Assembly (NCBI GenBank): GCA_947455585.1
Contig: CANGOY010000011.1
Span: 1-17,412 of the forward strand
Direction of reading: 5' to 3'
DNA from: Comamonadaceae bacterium
GTDB taxonomy: Bacteria > Pseudomonadota > Gammaproteobacteria > Burkholderiales > Burkholderiaceae_C
Length of the DNA stretch: 17,412 bases
The translations under genes and the position numbers were made by a program. The notes below the pieces were generated by a model. The model was not told the DNA's origin and ran no database searches. It was given only the letters and a program-made list of their open reading frames with translations. Below are positions 7,345-14,822 of this stretch, piece by piece (position 1 is the stretch's first letter; each line of letters begins with the position of its first letter).

Positions 7345-8139
7345 ATGAGCGGCACACAACATAACATCGTCATGTCAGCCAAAGGTTTGGTCAAACGCTA
7401 CGGCCAAGTCATCGCTTTGGACGGCGCAGACTTTGAGCTGCGCGCTGGCGAAATCTTGGCGGTCATTGGCGACAACGGCGCAGGCAAATCGTCCCTCATC
7501 AAATGTTTGTCAGGCGCGACCGTGCCAGACGAGGGTCTCATTTCTTTGGATGGCAATCCCATCTATTTCAAGTCGCCCATCGACGCTCGTCGTGCAGGCA
7601 TTGAAACCGTTTACCAAGACTTGGCTGTTGCACCTGCCATGAGCATTGCCGAAAACTTATTTTTAGGCCGCGAAATTCGCCGCTCAGGCTTTGCTGGCAA
7701 CGTGCTGCGCATGCTAGATAAAAAGAAGATGTTGCAAGAGAGTATTGAACGCATGAACGACTTGAAGGTCGGCATTCGTTCAATGACGCAAGCGGTGGAA
7801 ACCTTGTCGGGTGGCCAACGCCAATGCGTTGCAGTGTCGCGCGCAGCCGCGTTTGCCCAGCACGTCGTCATCATGGATGAACCCACGGCAGCCTTGGGCG
7901 TGAAAGAAGGCAACATGGTGCTTGAGTTGATTCGCCGCGTGCGCGACAAAGGTCTGCCCGTGGTACTGATTTCGCACAACATGCCCCATGTGTTTGAAAT
8001 TGCAGACCGCATTCATGTGGCTCGTTTGGGTAAGCGTGCCGCCGTGTTGAACCCGAAAAATATCAGCATGAGCGACACCGTGGCCGTGATGACGGGTGCG
8101 ATGAAACCCGAAGATATTCCTGCGGAGTGCTTGGCTTGA
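7345..8139 (+). CDS. frcA: Sugar (probably fructose) ABC transporter, ATP-binding protein
   Basis: 264 residues with one complete ABC ATPase domain: Walker A GDNGAGKS at 42-49, Q-loop Gln91, signature LSGGQRQ at 154-160, Walker B VVIMDEP at 174-180 and the switch histidine in ISHN at 209-212. Ribose and xylose importers of this class use a tandem ATPase of about 500 residues, whereas FrcA is a single domain, so length and the recalled close match to S. meliloti FrcA (including ETVYQ, AAALGVKE-type and HNMPHVFE stretches) favour the fructose type. The ATG follows the permease stop by two bases with AAGGGAG about ten bases ahead. It would dimerise on the cytoplasmic face of FrcC. Confidence 0.94.
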   Translation: MSGTQHNIVMSAKGLVKRYGQVIALDGADFELRAGEILAVIGDNGAGKSSLIKCLSGATVPDEGLISLDGNPIYFKSPIDARRAGIETVYQDLAVAPAMSIAENLFLGREIRRSGFAGNVLRMLDKKKMLQESIERMNDLKVGIRSMTQAVETLSGGQRQCVAVSRAAAFAQHVVIMDEPTAALGVKEGNMVLELIRRVRDKGLPVVLISHNMPHVFEIADRIHVARLGKRAAVLNPKNISMSDTVAVMTGAMKPEDIPAECLA

Positions 8140-9098
8140 GCGCCGCATCACACACGGCGCTAGTTCAACCACCAGTGTGGGTTCTTGGCGAAGCCTTGAT
8201 GGACTGCATTGCGCAGCCTGATGGCTCGCTGGTGCCACACTTGGGTGGCAGTCCTTACAACTTGGCATGTGCCACGGCATTACAAGGTGCAACTGTGGGG
8301 TTCATTGCCCCATTTTCGTCGGACGCATTTGGCCAGTCCTTGCTCGATCATTTGCAAGCTAGCCATGCGCGCGGCTTGTTACATCGCTCTGACTTACCCA
8401 CCTCCTTGGCTGTGGTGCAAGTCACGAATGGGCAGCCAAGCTACGGTTTCTATCGAGAAGATGTGGCTGACCGCGACTACCAAGTGGCTGACGTCATTGC
8501 GTTGCTCGAATCATCACCGCCGGGAGTCTTGCACACCGGTTCGCTGATGGCGATGCCGCCTGAGCATCACAAAGTGTTGCAAGTCATTGCTGCGGCCAAG
8601 CGTTTGGGCTGGACCATCAGCGTAGACGTGAACTTGCGCCCGCGAGTGGCTAGCGATGTGCCTGCGTATTTGCTCGCGGTTCGTGAGGTGGCTGCACATG
8701 CGGATTGGCTCAAAGCCAGTGATGAAGATTTAGAGTTGCTCGGGTTTACGGATGTGTCTTTAACCAATGCATCGAACTTAGCTGCGCATTGGATGGCCCA
8801 AGGTTGCTCACGCGTGGCGTTGACCTTTGGTGCGGAAGGCGCATATTTGCAAGTGGGAGATGCTCAGGCTCAAGGTGAGGCACCCGTGGTAGATGTGAAA
8901 GACACCGTGGGCGCAGGTGATACGTTTTGGGGTAGTTGTTTGGCGGATTGGGTACTGAATGACACCTTGGACAACGCCAGCGTTGCAGCGCAGCGTGTGC
9001 CACATACCTTGCAACGAGCCTTGGTTGCTGCCGCGATCAACTGCAGCCGAGTGGGTTGTCAACCGCCCGATGTGGCAACCTTAGACGCTGCGCTGTAA
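8127..9098 (+). CDS. frcK: PfkB-family carbohydrate kinase, probable fructokinase
   Basis: 323 residues in the longest form. PfkB/ribokinase-family sugar kinase with the N-terminal GGSPYNLACA at 40-49, VDVNLRPRV at 166-174, and the C-terminal signature DTVGAGD at 259-265 with catalytic Asp265. It should phosphorylate the imported hexose with ATP in the cytoplasm; fructose to fructose 6-phosphate is the best guess from operon order. Start is uncertain: GTG at 8127 has no properly spaced ribosome site, while TTG at 8136 has GGAG eight bases ahead and overlaps the FrcA stop as TTGA. I list the longer frame; the protein may begin three residues later. No terminator is obvious after the stop. Confidence 0.88.
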   Translation: MLGLSAASHTALVQPPVWVLGEALMDCIAQPDGSLVPHLGGSPYNLACATALQGATVGFIAPFSSDAFGQSLLDHLQASHARGLLHRSDLPTSLAVVQVTNGQPSYGFYREDVADRDYQVADVIALLESSPPGVLHTGSLMAMPPEHHKVLQVIAAAKRLGWTISVDVNLRPRVASDVPAYLLAVREVAAHADWLKASDEDLELLGFTDVSLTNASNLAAHWMAQGCSRVALTFGAEGAYLQVGDAQAQGEAPVVDVKDTVGAGDTFWGSCLADWVLNDTLDNASVAAQRVPHTLQRALVAAAINCSRVGCQPPDVATLDAAL

Positions 9099-9170
9099 CA
9101 CGCGCTTTCGTCTGGGCGAGAATGTGCAGATTGTTGATTCACACCAACCCAGCTTCTGCACCTTCGGACC

Positions 9171-9995
9171 ATGTCCCAGCCCATTGCTTCACCCTCGACA
9201 GCTAACCCGTTACAAGGTGCCATCGGCGTCTTTGACTCTGGCGTTGGCGGCTTGTCCGTCCTGCGCGCCATTCACGCCGCTTTGTCGCACGAGCATTTGG
9301 TCTATGTGGCCGATTCGGGTCATGCGCCGTATGGCGACCAATCTGAAGCGCACATCACCCAACGCACGCTCACTGTGGGCAACTGGCTAGCTGAGCAAGG
9401 CGTGAAAGGCATCACCATTGCCTGCAACACCGCCACGGTGGTGGCTGCCAAAACCTTGCGCGAGCAAACGTATCTGCCCGTGGTGGCGATTGAGCCCGCC
9501 ATCAAACCCGCTGTGGCCCTCACGCGCAGCGGCGTGGTGGGCGTGTTGGCAACTCGCCAAACCGTGCAGAGTTCGGCGGTGGCAAGGCTGGTTGAGCTGT
9601 ATGGCGCAGATAAACGCATCTTGCTGCAAGGCTGCCCGGGTCTTGTGGAGCAGGTGGAGCGTGCTGATTTGCACAGCGCCGAGACCGAGGCCTTGCTGCG
9701 CCAATTCATCACGCCGTTGATTGAGCAGGGCGCAGACACCTTGGTGTTGGGCTGCACGCATTACCCATTTTTGCGCGACACTATTCAGCGTGTGGCGGGC
9801 GAGGGCGTGACCCTGCTTGACCCCGCCGAAGCTGTGGCCCGCGAGCTTGCTCGCCGTTTGGCTGATACTGGTAGCTTGTCCAACCCAGCGCAGCAAGGAC
9901 ACGTGCAGTTTTTCACCTCCGGCGATGTGGCGCAGGCGCAAGCCGTCATGTCCCACCTCTGGGACGCACCGCTCACGGTGCAGGCGCTGCCCTGA
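9171..9995 (+). CDS. murI: Glutamate racemase
   Basis: Makes D-glutamate for peptidoglycan by cofactor-free racemisation of L-glutamate. 274 residues, usual length. Both catalytic cysteines are present: Cys85 in IACNTAT and Cys195 in LGCTHYPFL. The substrate-binding IGVFDSGVGGLSVL at 18-31 and ADSGHAPYG at 47-55 are also intact. The ATG at 9171 gives a short variable leader of about 15 residues before the fold; the ribosome site is weak (GGA). It is 72 bases downstream of the kinase gene on the same strand but is functionally unrelated to it, so it may have its own promoter, though I could not pick one. Confidence 0.97.
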   Translation: MSQPIASPSTANPLQGAIGVFDSGVGGLSVLRAIHAALSHEHLVYVADSGHAPYGDQSEAHITQRTLTVGNWLAEQGVKGITIACNTATVVAAKTLREQTYLPVVAIEPAIKPAVALTRSGVVGVLATRQTVQSSAVARLVELYGADKRILLQGCPGLVEQVERADLHSAETEALLRQFITPLIEQGADTLVLGCTHYPFLRDTIQRVAGEGVTLLDPAEAVARELARRLADTGSLSNPAQQGHVQFFTSGDVAQAQAVMSHLWDAPLTVQALP

Positions 9996-10000
9996 AGCGC

Positions 10001-10045
10001 TAGGGGCGATAGCCCCTAAAACCCGAAGGGAAGGGGCTAACCCTT
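10001..10045 (+). other. Structured leader with competing hairpins upstream of ygiQ
   Basis: Three overlapping inverted repeats: TAGGGGC (10001-10007) with GCCCCTA (10012-10018); TAGCCCCT (10010-10017) with AGGGGCTA (10032-10039); and AAGGG (10031-10035) with CCCTT (10041-10045). The middle strand can pair left or right but not both. No T run follows, so it is not a standard terminator. It may be a leader switch, a small repeated element or chance GC-rich pairing. Confidence 0.5.
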
Positions 10046-10059
10046 ACACTTTGCGACTC

Positions 10060-12414
10060 ATGAATGCTTACGCCGACGTCTCCCTTTTCCCCCGCAACGC
10101 CAAGCCGCTGAACAGTTACCGCAAGTACTGGGCAGCCCGTTTTGGCACGGCCCCGTTTTTGCCGATGTCGCGCGAGGAAATGACGCAACTCGGCTGGGAC
10201 AGCTGCGACATCATCATTGTCACCGGTGACGCGTATGTCGACCACCCCAGCTTCGGCATGGCAGTCATTGGCCGCATGCTTGAGAACCAAGGTTTCCGCG
10301 TGGGCATCATTGCCCAGCCCGATTGGCAAAGTGCCGACCCGTTCAAGGCTTTGGGCAAACCCAATCTGTTTTTCGGCGTGACCGCTGGCAACATGGATTC
10401 GATGATCAACCGCTACACGGCTGACCGCAAAATTCGCAGCGATGACGCTTACACCGCTGGCGACATCGGCGGCAAGCGCCCCGACCGCGCCGCTTTGGTC
10501 TACAGCCAACGCTGCAAAGAGGCCTACAACGACGTGCCCATCGTGTTGGGTGGCATCGAAGGTTCGCTGCGCCGCATTGCGCACTACGACTATTGGTCAG
10601 ACAAAGTGCGCCGCTCCATCGTGGTGGACAGCAAATGCGATTTGCTCCTTTACGGCAATGCCGAACGCGCCATCGTGGAAATTGCCCACCGCTTAGCGGC
10701 CAAAGAGCCGGTGCAAGACATCACCGATGTACGCGGCACGGCCTTTGTGCGCCGCGAAACGCCTGAAGGCTGGTTTGAGATTGACTCCTCCAGCATCGAC
10801 GTGCCGGGCAGGGTCGAGGCCCATGTCAACCCATATTTGATGGTGAGCGACCAAGCCAAAGCACAAGGCGAAACCTGTGCACGCGAAGAGGAAGCCAATG
10901 CGGTGGCGGATGCAGCCAACGCCAATGCAGGCAATGCGCCCTCAGGTTCCAAAGCCGAAGCTGGCTTCACCATTTCCCCTTTGAATTTCGTGGCCAACGC
11001 TGCATTGCAGGGCAAAGGCAAGCTCAAAGTACCGCCGCGTGACCGCAGCGTCATCCGCTTGCCCGCGTACGAGCAAGTCAAGTCAGACCCCGTCTTGTAT
11101 GCCCACGCCAACCGCGTGCTGCATTTAGAAACCAACCCCGGCAACGCCCGCGCCTTGGTGCAAGCCCATGGTGAAGGCCATACCGCACGCGATGTGTGGG
11201 TCACCCCGCCCCCCATCCCGCTCACCACAGCCGAGATGGACTTGGTGTTTGACTTGCCCTACGCGCGTAGCCCGCACCCGGTTTATGCCGACGAGAACGG
11301 CAGCCATGACGGCGCGACCAAAATTCCTGCGTGGGAAATGATTCGCTTCAGCGTCAACATCATGCGCGGCTGCTTTGGTGGTTGCACGTTTTGCTCCATC
11401 ACCGAGCACGAAGGCCGCATCATCCAAAGCCGCAGCGAAGACTCCATCATTCGCGAAATTGAAGACATTCGCGACAAAGTGCCTGGTTTTACGGGTGTCA
11501 TTTCAGACCTTGGTGGCCCCACGGCCAATATGTACCGCATCGGCTGCAAAAGCCCTGAGATTGAGTCGGCATGTCGCAAGCCGAGCTGCGTGTACCCAGG
11601 CATTTGTCAAAACCTCAACACCGACCACAGCTCGCTCATTCACATGTACCGCCGTGCGCGTGAATTGAAGGGCGTGAAGAAAATTCTCATTGGCTCGGGC
11701 CTACGTTACGACTTGGCCGTCCAGTCACCCGAGTACGTGAAAGAGCTGGTGCAGCACCATGTGGGTGGCTACCTCAAAATCGCGCCCGAACACACCGAGG
11801 GCGGGCCGCTGTCCAAGATGATGAAACCCGGCATTGGCAGCTACGACAAGTTCAAACAGATGTTTGACAAGTACAGCGCCGAAGTGGGCAAAAAACAATT
11901 CCTCGTGCCTTACTTCATCGCCGCTCACCCCGGCACCAGCGACGAAGACATGATGAACTTGGCCCTGTGGCTCAAGCGCAATGGTTTCCGCGCCGACCAA
12001 GTGCAAACCTTCTACCCCAGCCCCATGGCCACTGCCACGGCCATGTATCACTCAGGCCGCAACCCCTTGGGCCGCGTGACGCGCACCAGCGAGAGCGTGG
12101 ACATCGTGCGCGGCGAACGCCGCCGTCGTTTGCACAAAGCTTTTTTGCGCTACCACGATGCGAACAACTGGCCTTTGTTGCGTGAGGCCTTGAAGGCCAT
12201 GGGCCGTGCCGACCTGATTGGTAATGGCAAGCAGCATTTGATTCCGACCTTCCAGCCTCTGACGGATGGTGGCTACACCAGTGCACGTCGCAAGAACAGC
12301 ACGGCTACGCCTACCAAGGGTCGTGTGCTCACGCAACACACAGGCTTGCCACCTCGCGTCAATGGTGCAGGCAAACCCAGCGCCAACGCGCTCAAGCGAA
12401 AACCCAACCGTTGA
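10060..12414 (+). CDS. ygiQ: YgiQ-family (UPF0313) radical SAM protein
   Basis: 784 residues. N-terminal UPF0313 domain (about 1-260), then a radical SAM core whose cluster motif is Cys438-x3-Cys442-x2-Cys445 in RGCFGGCTFCSI. A family-typical second cysteine group (496, 505, 510, 516) follows, then a DUF3362-like C-terminus and a basic tail ending KRKPNR. Members bind a 4Fe-4S cluster and S-adenosylmethionine, but their substrate is not established. The ATG at 10060 matches the conserved beginning (DVSLFPRNAKPLNSYRKYW); the frame stays open upstream through the end of murI, but that part overlaps murI and looks non-coding. Residues 262-325 contain an Ala/Asn-rich low-complexity stretch (277-296) that appears to be an insertion relative to E. 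coli YgiQ (739 residues). No good ribosome site is seen near the start; the G-rich run lies about 20 bases away within the structured leader. Confidence 0.94.
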   Translation: MNAYADVSLFPRNAKPLNSYRKYWAARFGTAPFLPMSREEMTQLGWDSCDIIIVTGDAYVDHPSFGMAVIGRMLENQGFRVGIIAQPDWQSADPFKALGKPNLFFGVTAGNMDSMINRYTADRKIRSDDAYTAGDIGGKRPDRAALVYSQRCKEAYNDVPIVLGGIEGSLRRIAHYDYWSDKVRRSIVVDSKCDLLLYGNAERAIVEIAHRLAAKEPVQDITDVRGTAFVRRETPEGWFEIDSSSIDVPGRVEAHVNPYLMVSDQAKAQGETCAREEEANAVADAANANAGNAPSGSKAEAGFTISPLNFVANAALQGKGKLKVPPRDRSVIRLPAYEQVKSDPVLYAHANRVLHLETNPGNARALVQAHGEGHTARDVWVTPPPIPLTTAEMDLVFDLPYARSPHPVYADENGSHDGATKIPAWEMIRFSVNIMRGCFGGCTFCSITEHEGRIIQSRSEDSIIREIEDIRDKVPGFTGVISDLGGPTANMYRIGCKSPEIESACRKPSCVYPGICQNLNTDHSSLIHMYRRARELKGVKKILIGSGLRYDLAVQSPEYVKELVQHHVGGYLKIAPEHTEGGPLSKMMKPGIGSYDKFKQMFDKYSAEVGKKQFLVPYFIAAHPGTSDEDMMNLALWLKRNGFRADQVQTFYPSPMATATAMYHSGRNPLGRVTRTSESVDIVRGERRRRLHKAFLRYHDANNWPLLREALKAMGRADLIGNGKQHLIPTFQPLTDGGYTSARRKNSTATPTKGRVLTQHTGLPPRVNGAGKPSANALKRKPNR

Positions 12415-12422
12415 TGTGAGAA

Positions 12423-12445
12423 GTCTGAGCGAGAACCGCTCAGAC
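12423..12445. terminator. Hairpin between convergent ygiQ and smpB
   Basis: GTCTGAGCG (12423-12431), loop AGAAC, CGCTCAGAC (12437-12445): a perfect 9-bp stem in the 39-base gap between the two converging genes. The T runs after it are weak on both sides (GTTT on plus, TTCT on minus). Probably a shared bidirectional terminator or end-protecting hairpin. Confidence 0.65.
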
Positions 12446-12453
12446 AGATGCGT

Positions 12454-12930
12454 TTAGCGGCTGCGCGACTTCATCGCACGCTCCACCTCGCGCTTGCCTT
12501 CGCGGTCTTTGATGGTGTCGCGCTTGTCGTGCTCGGCTTTGCCTTTGGCCAGCGCGATTTCACATTTGATTTTGCCGTTCTTCCAGTGCAGGTTGATGGG
12601 CACCAAGGTGTGGCCTTTTTGTTCGACCTTGCTGATGAGACGTTTGATTTCGTCTTTTTTCAGCAGCAGCTTTTTCGTGCGCACATTGTCTGGGTTGACG
12701 TGGCTCGACGCTGTGTGCAGCGGGTTGATTTGGCAACCAATCAAAAATAGCTCGCCGTTTCGCACCACCACATAGCCGTCGGTGAGCTGCACCTTGCCTT
12801 CTCGGGCTGATTTGACCTCCCAGCCTTCCAGCACCATGCCTGCCTCGAACTTTTCTTCGAAGAAGTAGTTGTACGCCGCCTTTTTGTTGTCAGCGATGCG
12901 CGATTGAGTTGCAGGTTTTTTGGTAGCCAT
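12454..12930 (-). CDS. smpB: SsrA-binding protein SmpB
   Basis: Binds tmRNA (SsrA) and brings it to stalled ribosomes for trans-translation. 158 residues, normal. The family opening NKKAAYNYFFEEKFEAG at 15-31 and LEGWEVKSAREGK at 34-46 is clear, as are INPLH at 68-72 and LLLKKDEI at 88-95. The lysine/arginine-rich tail (about 129-158), which enters the decoding centre, is complete. The ATG at 12928-12930 gives the usual short lysine-rich start. It diverges from ratA-rnfH by 47 bases, the same arrangement as in E. coli (smpB facing ratA-ratB). The ssrA gene itself is not in this window. Confidence 0.98.
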   Translation of the reverse strand: MATKKPATQSRIADNKKAAYNYFFEEKFEAGMVLEGWEVKSAREGKVQLTDGYVVVRNGELFLIGCQINPLHTASSHVNPDNVRTKKLLLKKDEIKRLISKVEQKGHTLVPINLHWKNGKIKCEIALAKGKAEHDKRDTIKDREGKREVERAMKSRSR

Positions 12931-12959
12931 TTAATGAATGTGGGGACAGTAGAGCTTCT

Positions 12960-12965
12960 TACAAT
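12960..12965 (+). promoter_or_regulatory. Candidate -10 box for ratA-rnfH operon
   Basis: TACAAT matches the -10 consensus at 5 of 6 positions. No good -35 hexamer is seen at 16-18 bases upstream. Transcription would start near 12972, leaving only about six bases before the ratA ATG, so the mRNA could be nearly leaderless. Confidence 0.4.
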
Positions 12966-12977
12966 GTGGACCATTCT

Positions 12978-13430
12978 ATGAAAACCATTAACAAGTCCGT
13001 TCTTATTTGGTTTAGCGCTGAAGAAATGTTTGCGCTGGTCACCGATGTGGCTCGATATCCCGAGTTTTTGCCTTGGTGCGACCGCGCTGGCGTGGTCGAG
13101 TCGCATGCCGATGGTGCCACCGCCGAAGTGGGCATGACCTTTGGTGGTTTCCACAAAAGCTTCACCACGCGCAACGTGCACATCGAAGGTCGCCAAGTCA
13201 AGCTTGAGTTGGTTGATGGTCCGTTCAAACACCTTGACGGCACTTGGGACTTCCACCCGCTGCTCGACCCCATCACCCATGAGCCCCAACGCGCTTGCCG
13301 CATTGAGCTGACCTTGAACTACGCGTTTGAGAGCATGTTTGGCACCTTGGTAGGCCCCGTGTTCGACAAAATCGCTGCCACCTTGGTGGACGCGTTTGTG
13401 AAGCGTGCAGAGCAGGTGTACGTCGCGTGA
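12978..13430 (+). CDS. ratA: RatA/COQ10-family START-like lipid-binding protein
   Basis: 150 residues covering one polyketide cyclase/START (COQ10-type) fold. Recognisable parts are the beginning KSVLIWFSAEEMFALVTDVA, the hallmark RYPEFLPWC at 26-34, GPFKHLDGTW at 81-90, and the C-terminal helix FDKIAATLVDAFVKRA at 129-144. E. coli RatA was reported to block 70S ribosome assembly, while relatives such as Coq10 bind ubiquinone; which role holds here is open. The ATG at 12978 fits the conserved family start; an in-frame GTG four codons earlier overlaps the likely -10 box region. The stop overlaps the rnfH start (GTGA), so the two are coupled. Confidence 0.93.
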   Translation: MKTINKSVLIWFSAEEMFALVTDVARYPEFLPWCDRAGVVESHADGATAEVGMTFGGFHKSFTTRNVHIEGRQVKLELVDGPFKHLDGTWDFHPLLDPITHEPQRACRIELTLNYAFESMFGTLVGPVFDKIAATLVDAFVKRAEQVYVA

Positions 13431-13786
13431 CCACGCACCAAACACCTATTCACATCACCGTGATGTATTCGCCCGCACCCCGCGTAGTGCATGAGCGCGT
13501 GTTGCCATTGAGCGCAGGCGTGACGGTGATGCAAGCCTTGCAGCAAAGCGGCTTGTTGGCCGAATGCCCTGAGATTGACCTGAGCCAACCAGAAACTTTC
13601 ATGGTTTGTATTTGGGGCAAGAAGACCAGCCCCGACCATGTGCTGCGTGACCTAGACCGCATCGAAATTTGCCGTGCACTCACCGTCGACCCCAAGGTCG
13701 CGCGACGTGAGCGTTTCCAAAAACAAGGCTCGAGCCGTGCAGGCTTGTTCTCTAAGCGCCGCGAAGGCGCTAAGCCTGGTTATTAA
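13427..13786 (+). CDS. rnfH: RnfH-family ubiquitin-like protein (RatB)
   Basis: 119 residues with a beta-grasp fold of about 90 residues: a beta-strand opening (IHITVMYSPAP), VMQALQQSGLL at 35-45, and the family ending DLDRIEICRALTVDPKVARR. The extra basic C-terminal tail (about 95-119) is common in beta-proteobacteria. The start is GTG at 13427, overlapping the ratA stop as GTGA. The name comes from rnf electron-transport clusters, but in the smpB-ratA setting the gene is widespread without rnf and its function is unknown. It is followed 10 bases later by the DUF6352-like gene, so all three are probably one transcript. Confidence 0.93.
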   Translation: MTTHQTPIHITVMYSPAPRVVHERVLPLSAGVTVMQALQQSGLLAECPEIDLSQPETFMVCIWGKKTSPDHVLRDLDRIEICRALTVDPKVARRERFQKQGSSRAGLFSKRREGAKPGY

Positions 13787-13796
13787 ATCCATCCCT

Positions 13797-14816
13797 ATGA
13801 CACAAAAATTTTGGCCCACCTGCGGCTACACACTGCTGACCCACAACGACGCTGGCCATTTGGTGGTGACTGACGACTTTTTGCGTTTCCTGTTGGAGCG
13901 CCCAGAGCTAGCACCCATCGCCACCTCGTGCGCCGCTGAAGTGGCTTTGCACCATAGCTTGGTCGAGCAACCTCGATTAGAGGTGACAGCACAAGAATTA
14001 GAAAAGTTGGCAGACAAAGACGCCGCCGACAACTATGCCGTGTGGCTGCGGTTTCGCCAACGCATCACCTCGCTGCCCACGCTAGAGGCCAGCTACCTTG
14101 CCTTGTTCAAGGGCGAGGGCGTAGACGTGCCGCCGCTGTTGGTTCAGCACATCACCCACATTTTGTTGCGTCATGTGTTGGGCGAAGCGCCCACGGCCAT
14201 GCAAGCGCGTGCCGCTGAGATGCTGATGCACACCCAAAAAATCACCGTGCTCGAAGATGGCTCGGTCATGGCGGCAGATGATGAAACCGTGGAGCGTCAC
14301 GCCACACAAAGCGGCTTTGGCTCGATTGGCGAATTGCTTAAGCAAGGCGGCATCAAACTGCGCAGCGTGGACTTGGATGTGCTCAACGACGACAACCAAG
14401 ACGCCTATTGGCCCCGTAGCGAGAGTTATGACTGGGTGGTAAGCCTTAACCGTGGTCAGCCTGCGTTGAACGCGCTGTGCGAGGTGATGGCCAAGTGGGT
14501 GCAACACTTCTTGGGCGTGCAAGTGCGCATCCAGACCGAACGCGAAATCAACGACGACCACTGGGTGTGGCACGTGGGCCTCGACGCCCAAGCCAGCGGT
14601 GTGTTGAATGACCTCTACCAAGGCAAAGAGGTGGATGCTGAGCGCATGGAGCGTTTGCTGTGTTTGTTCAAGCTCGAATTCGTTGAGCCTAACGACATGT
14701 TGGCCGATGTGCGGGGCAAGCCTGTCTATTTGGCAATGGCGGTGGATGCCAATCAGCGCCTCAAACTCAAGCCGCAAAACCTGTTGCTGAATTTGCCGCT
14801 GGCCAAGCGGTCGTAA
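13797..14816 (+). CDS. DUF6352-type protein of unknown function
   Basis: 339 residues, soluble, no signal peptide or membrane segment. I recognise it as the family annotated DUF6352 in Burkholderiales from its opening (FWPTCGYTLL, VTDDFLRFLLERPELAP, ESCAAE-like SCAAEVALH) but cannot name a function. Visible features are an acidic, helix-rich N-terminal half, SESYDWVVSLNRGQPALNAL at 208-227 in the middle, and a more hydrophilic C-terminus. No catalytic motif or metal site stands out. The ATG at 13797 is 10 bases past the rnfH stop; the upstream in-frame extension would overlap rnfH and is rejected. It is likely the third gene of ratA-rnfH and converges on the TolC-type gene with only six bases between the stops. 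Confidence 0.88.
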   Translation: MTQKFWPTCGYTLLTHNDAGHLVVTDDFLRFLLERPELAPIATSCAAEVALHHSLVEQPRLEVTAQELEKLADKDAADNYAVWLRFRQRITSLPTLEASYLALFKGEGVDVPPLLVQHITHILLRHVLGEAPTAMQARAAEMLMHTQKITVLEDGSVMAADDETVERHATQSGFGSIGELLKQGGIKLRSVDLDVLNDDNQDAYWPRSESYDWVVSLNRGQPALNALCEVMAKWVQHFLGVQVRIQTEREINDDHWVWHVGLDAQASGVLNDLYQGKEVDAERMERLLCLFKLEFVEPNDMLADVRGKPVYLAMAVDANQRLKLKPQNLLLNLPLAKRS

Positions 14817-14822
14817 ATTAGC

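Noticed and set aside
9817..10059. Long in-frame extension of ygiQ upstream of its ATG
   Set aside because: It overlaps murI in another frame, its residues have no YgiQ character, and the conserved start lies at 10060.
12978..13786. ratA-rnfH as a toxin-antitoxin module or new defence system
   Set aside because: Although named RatA/RatB, this is a conserved housekeeping pair next to smpB; RatB has not been shown to act as an antitoxin, and nothing here looks mobile or variable.
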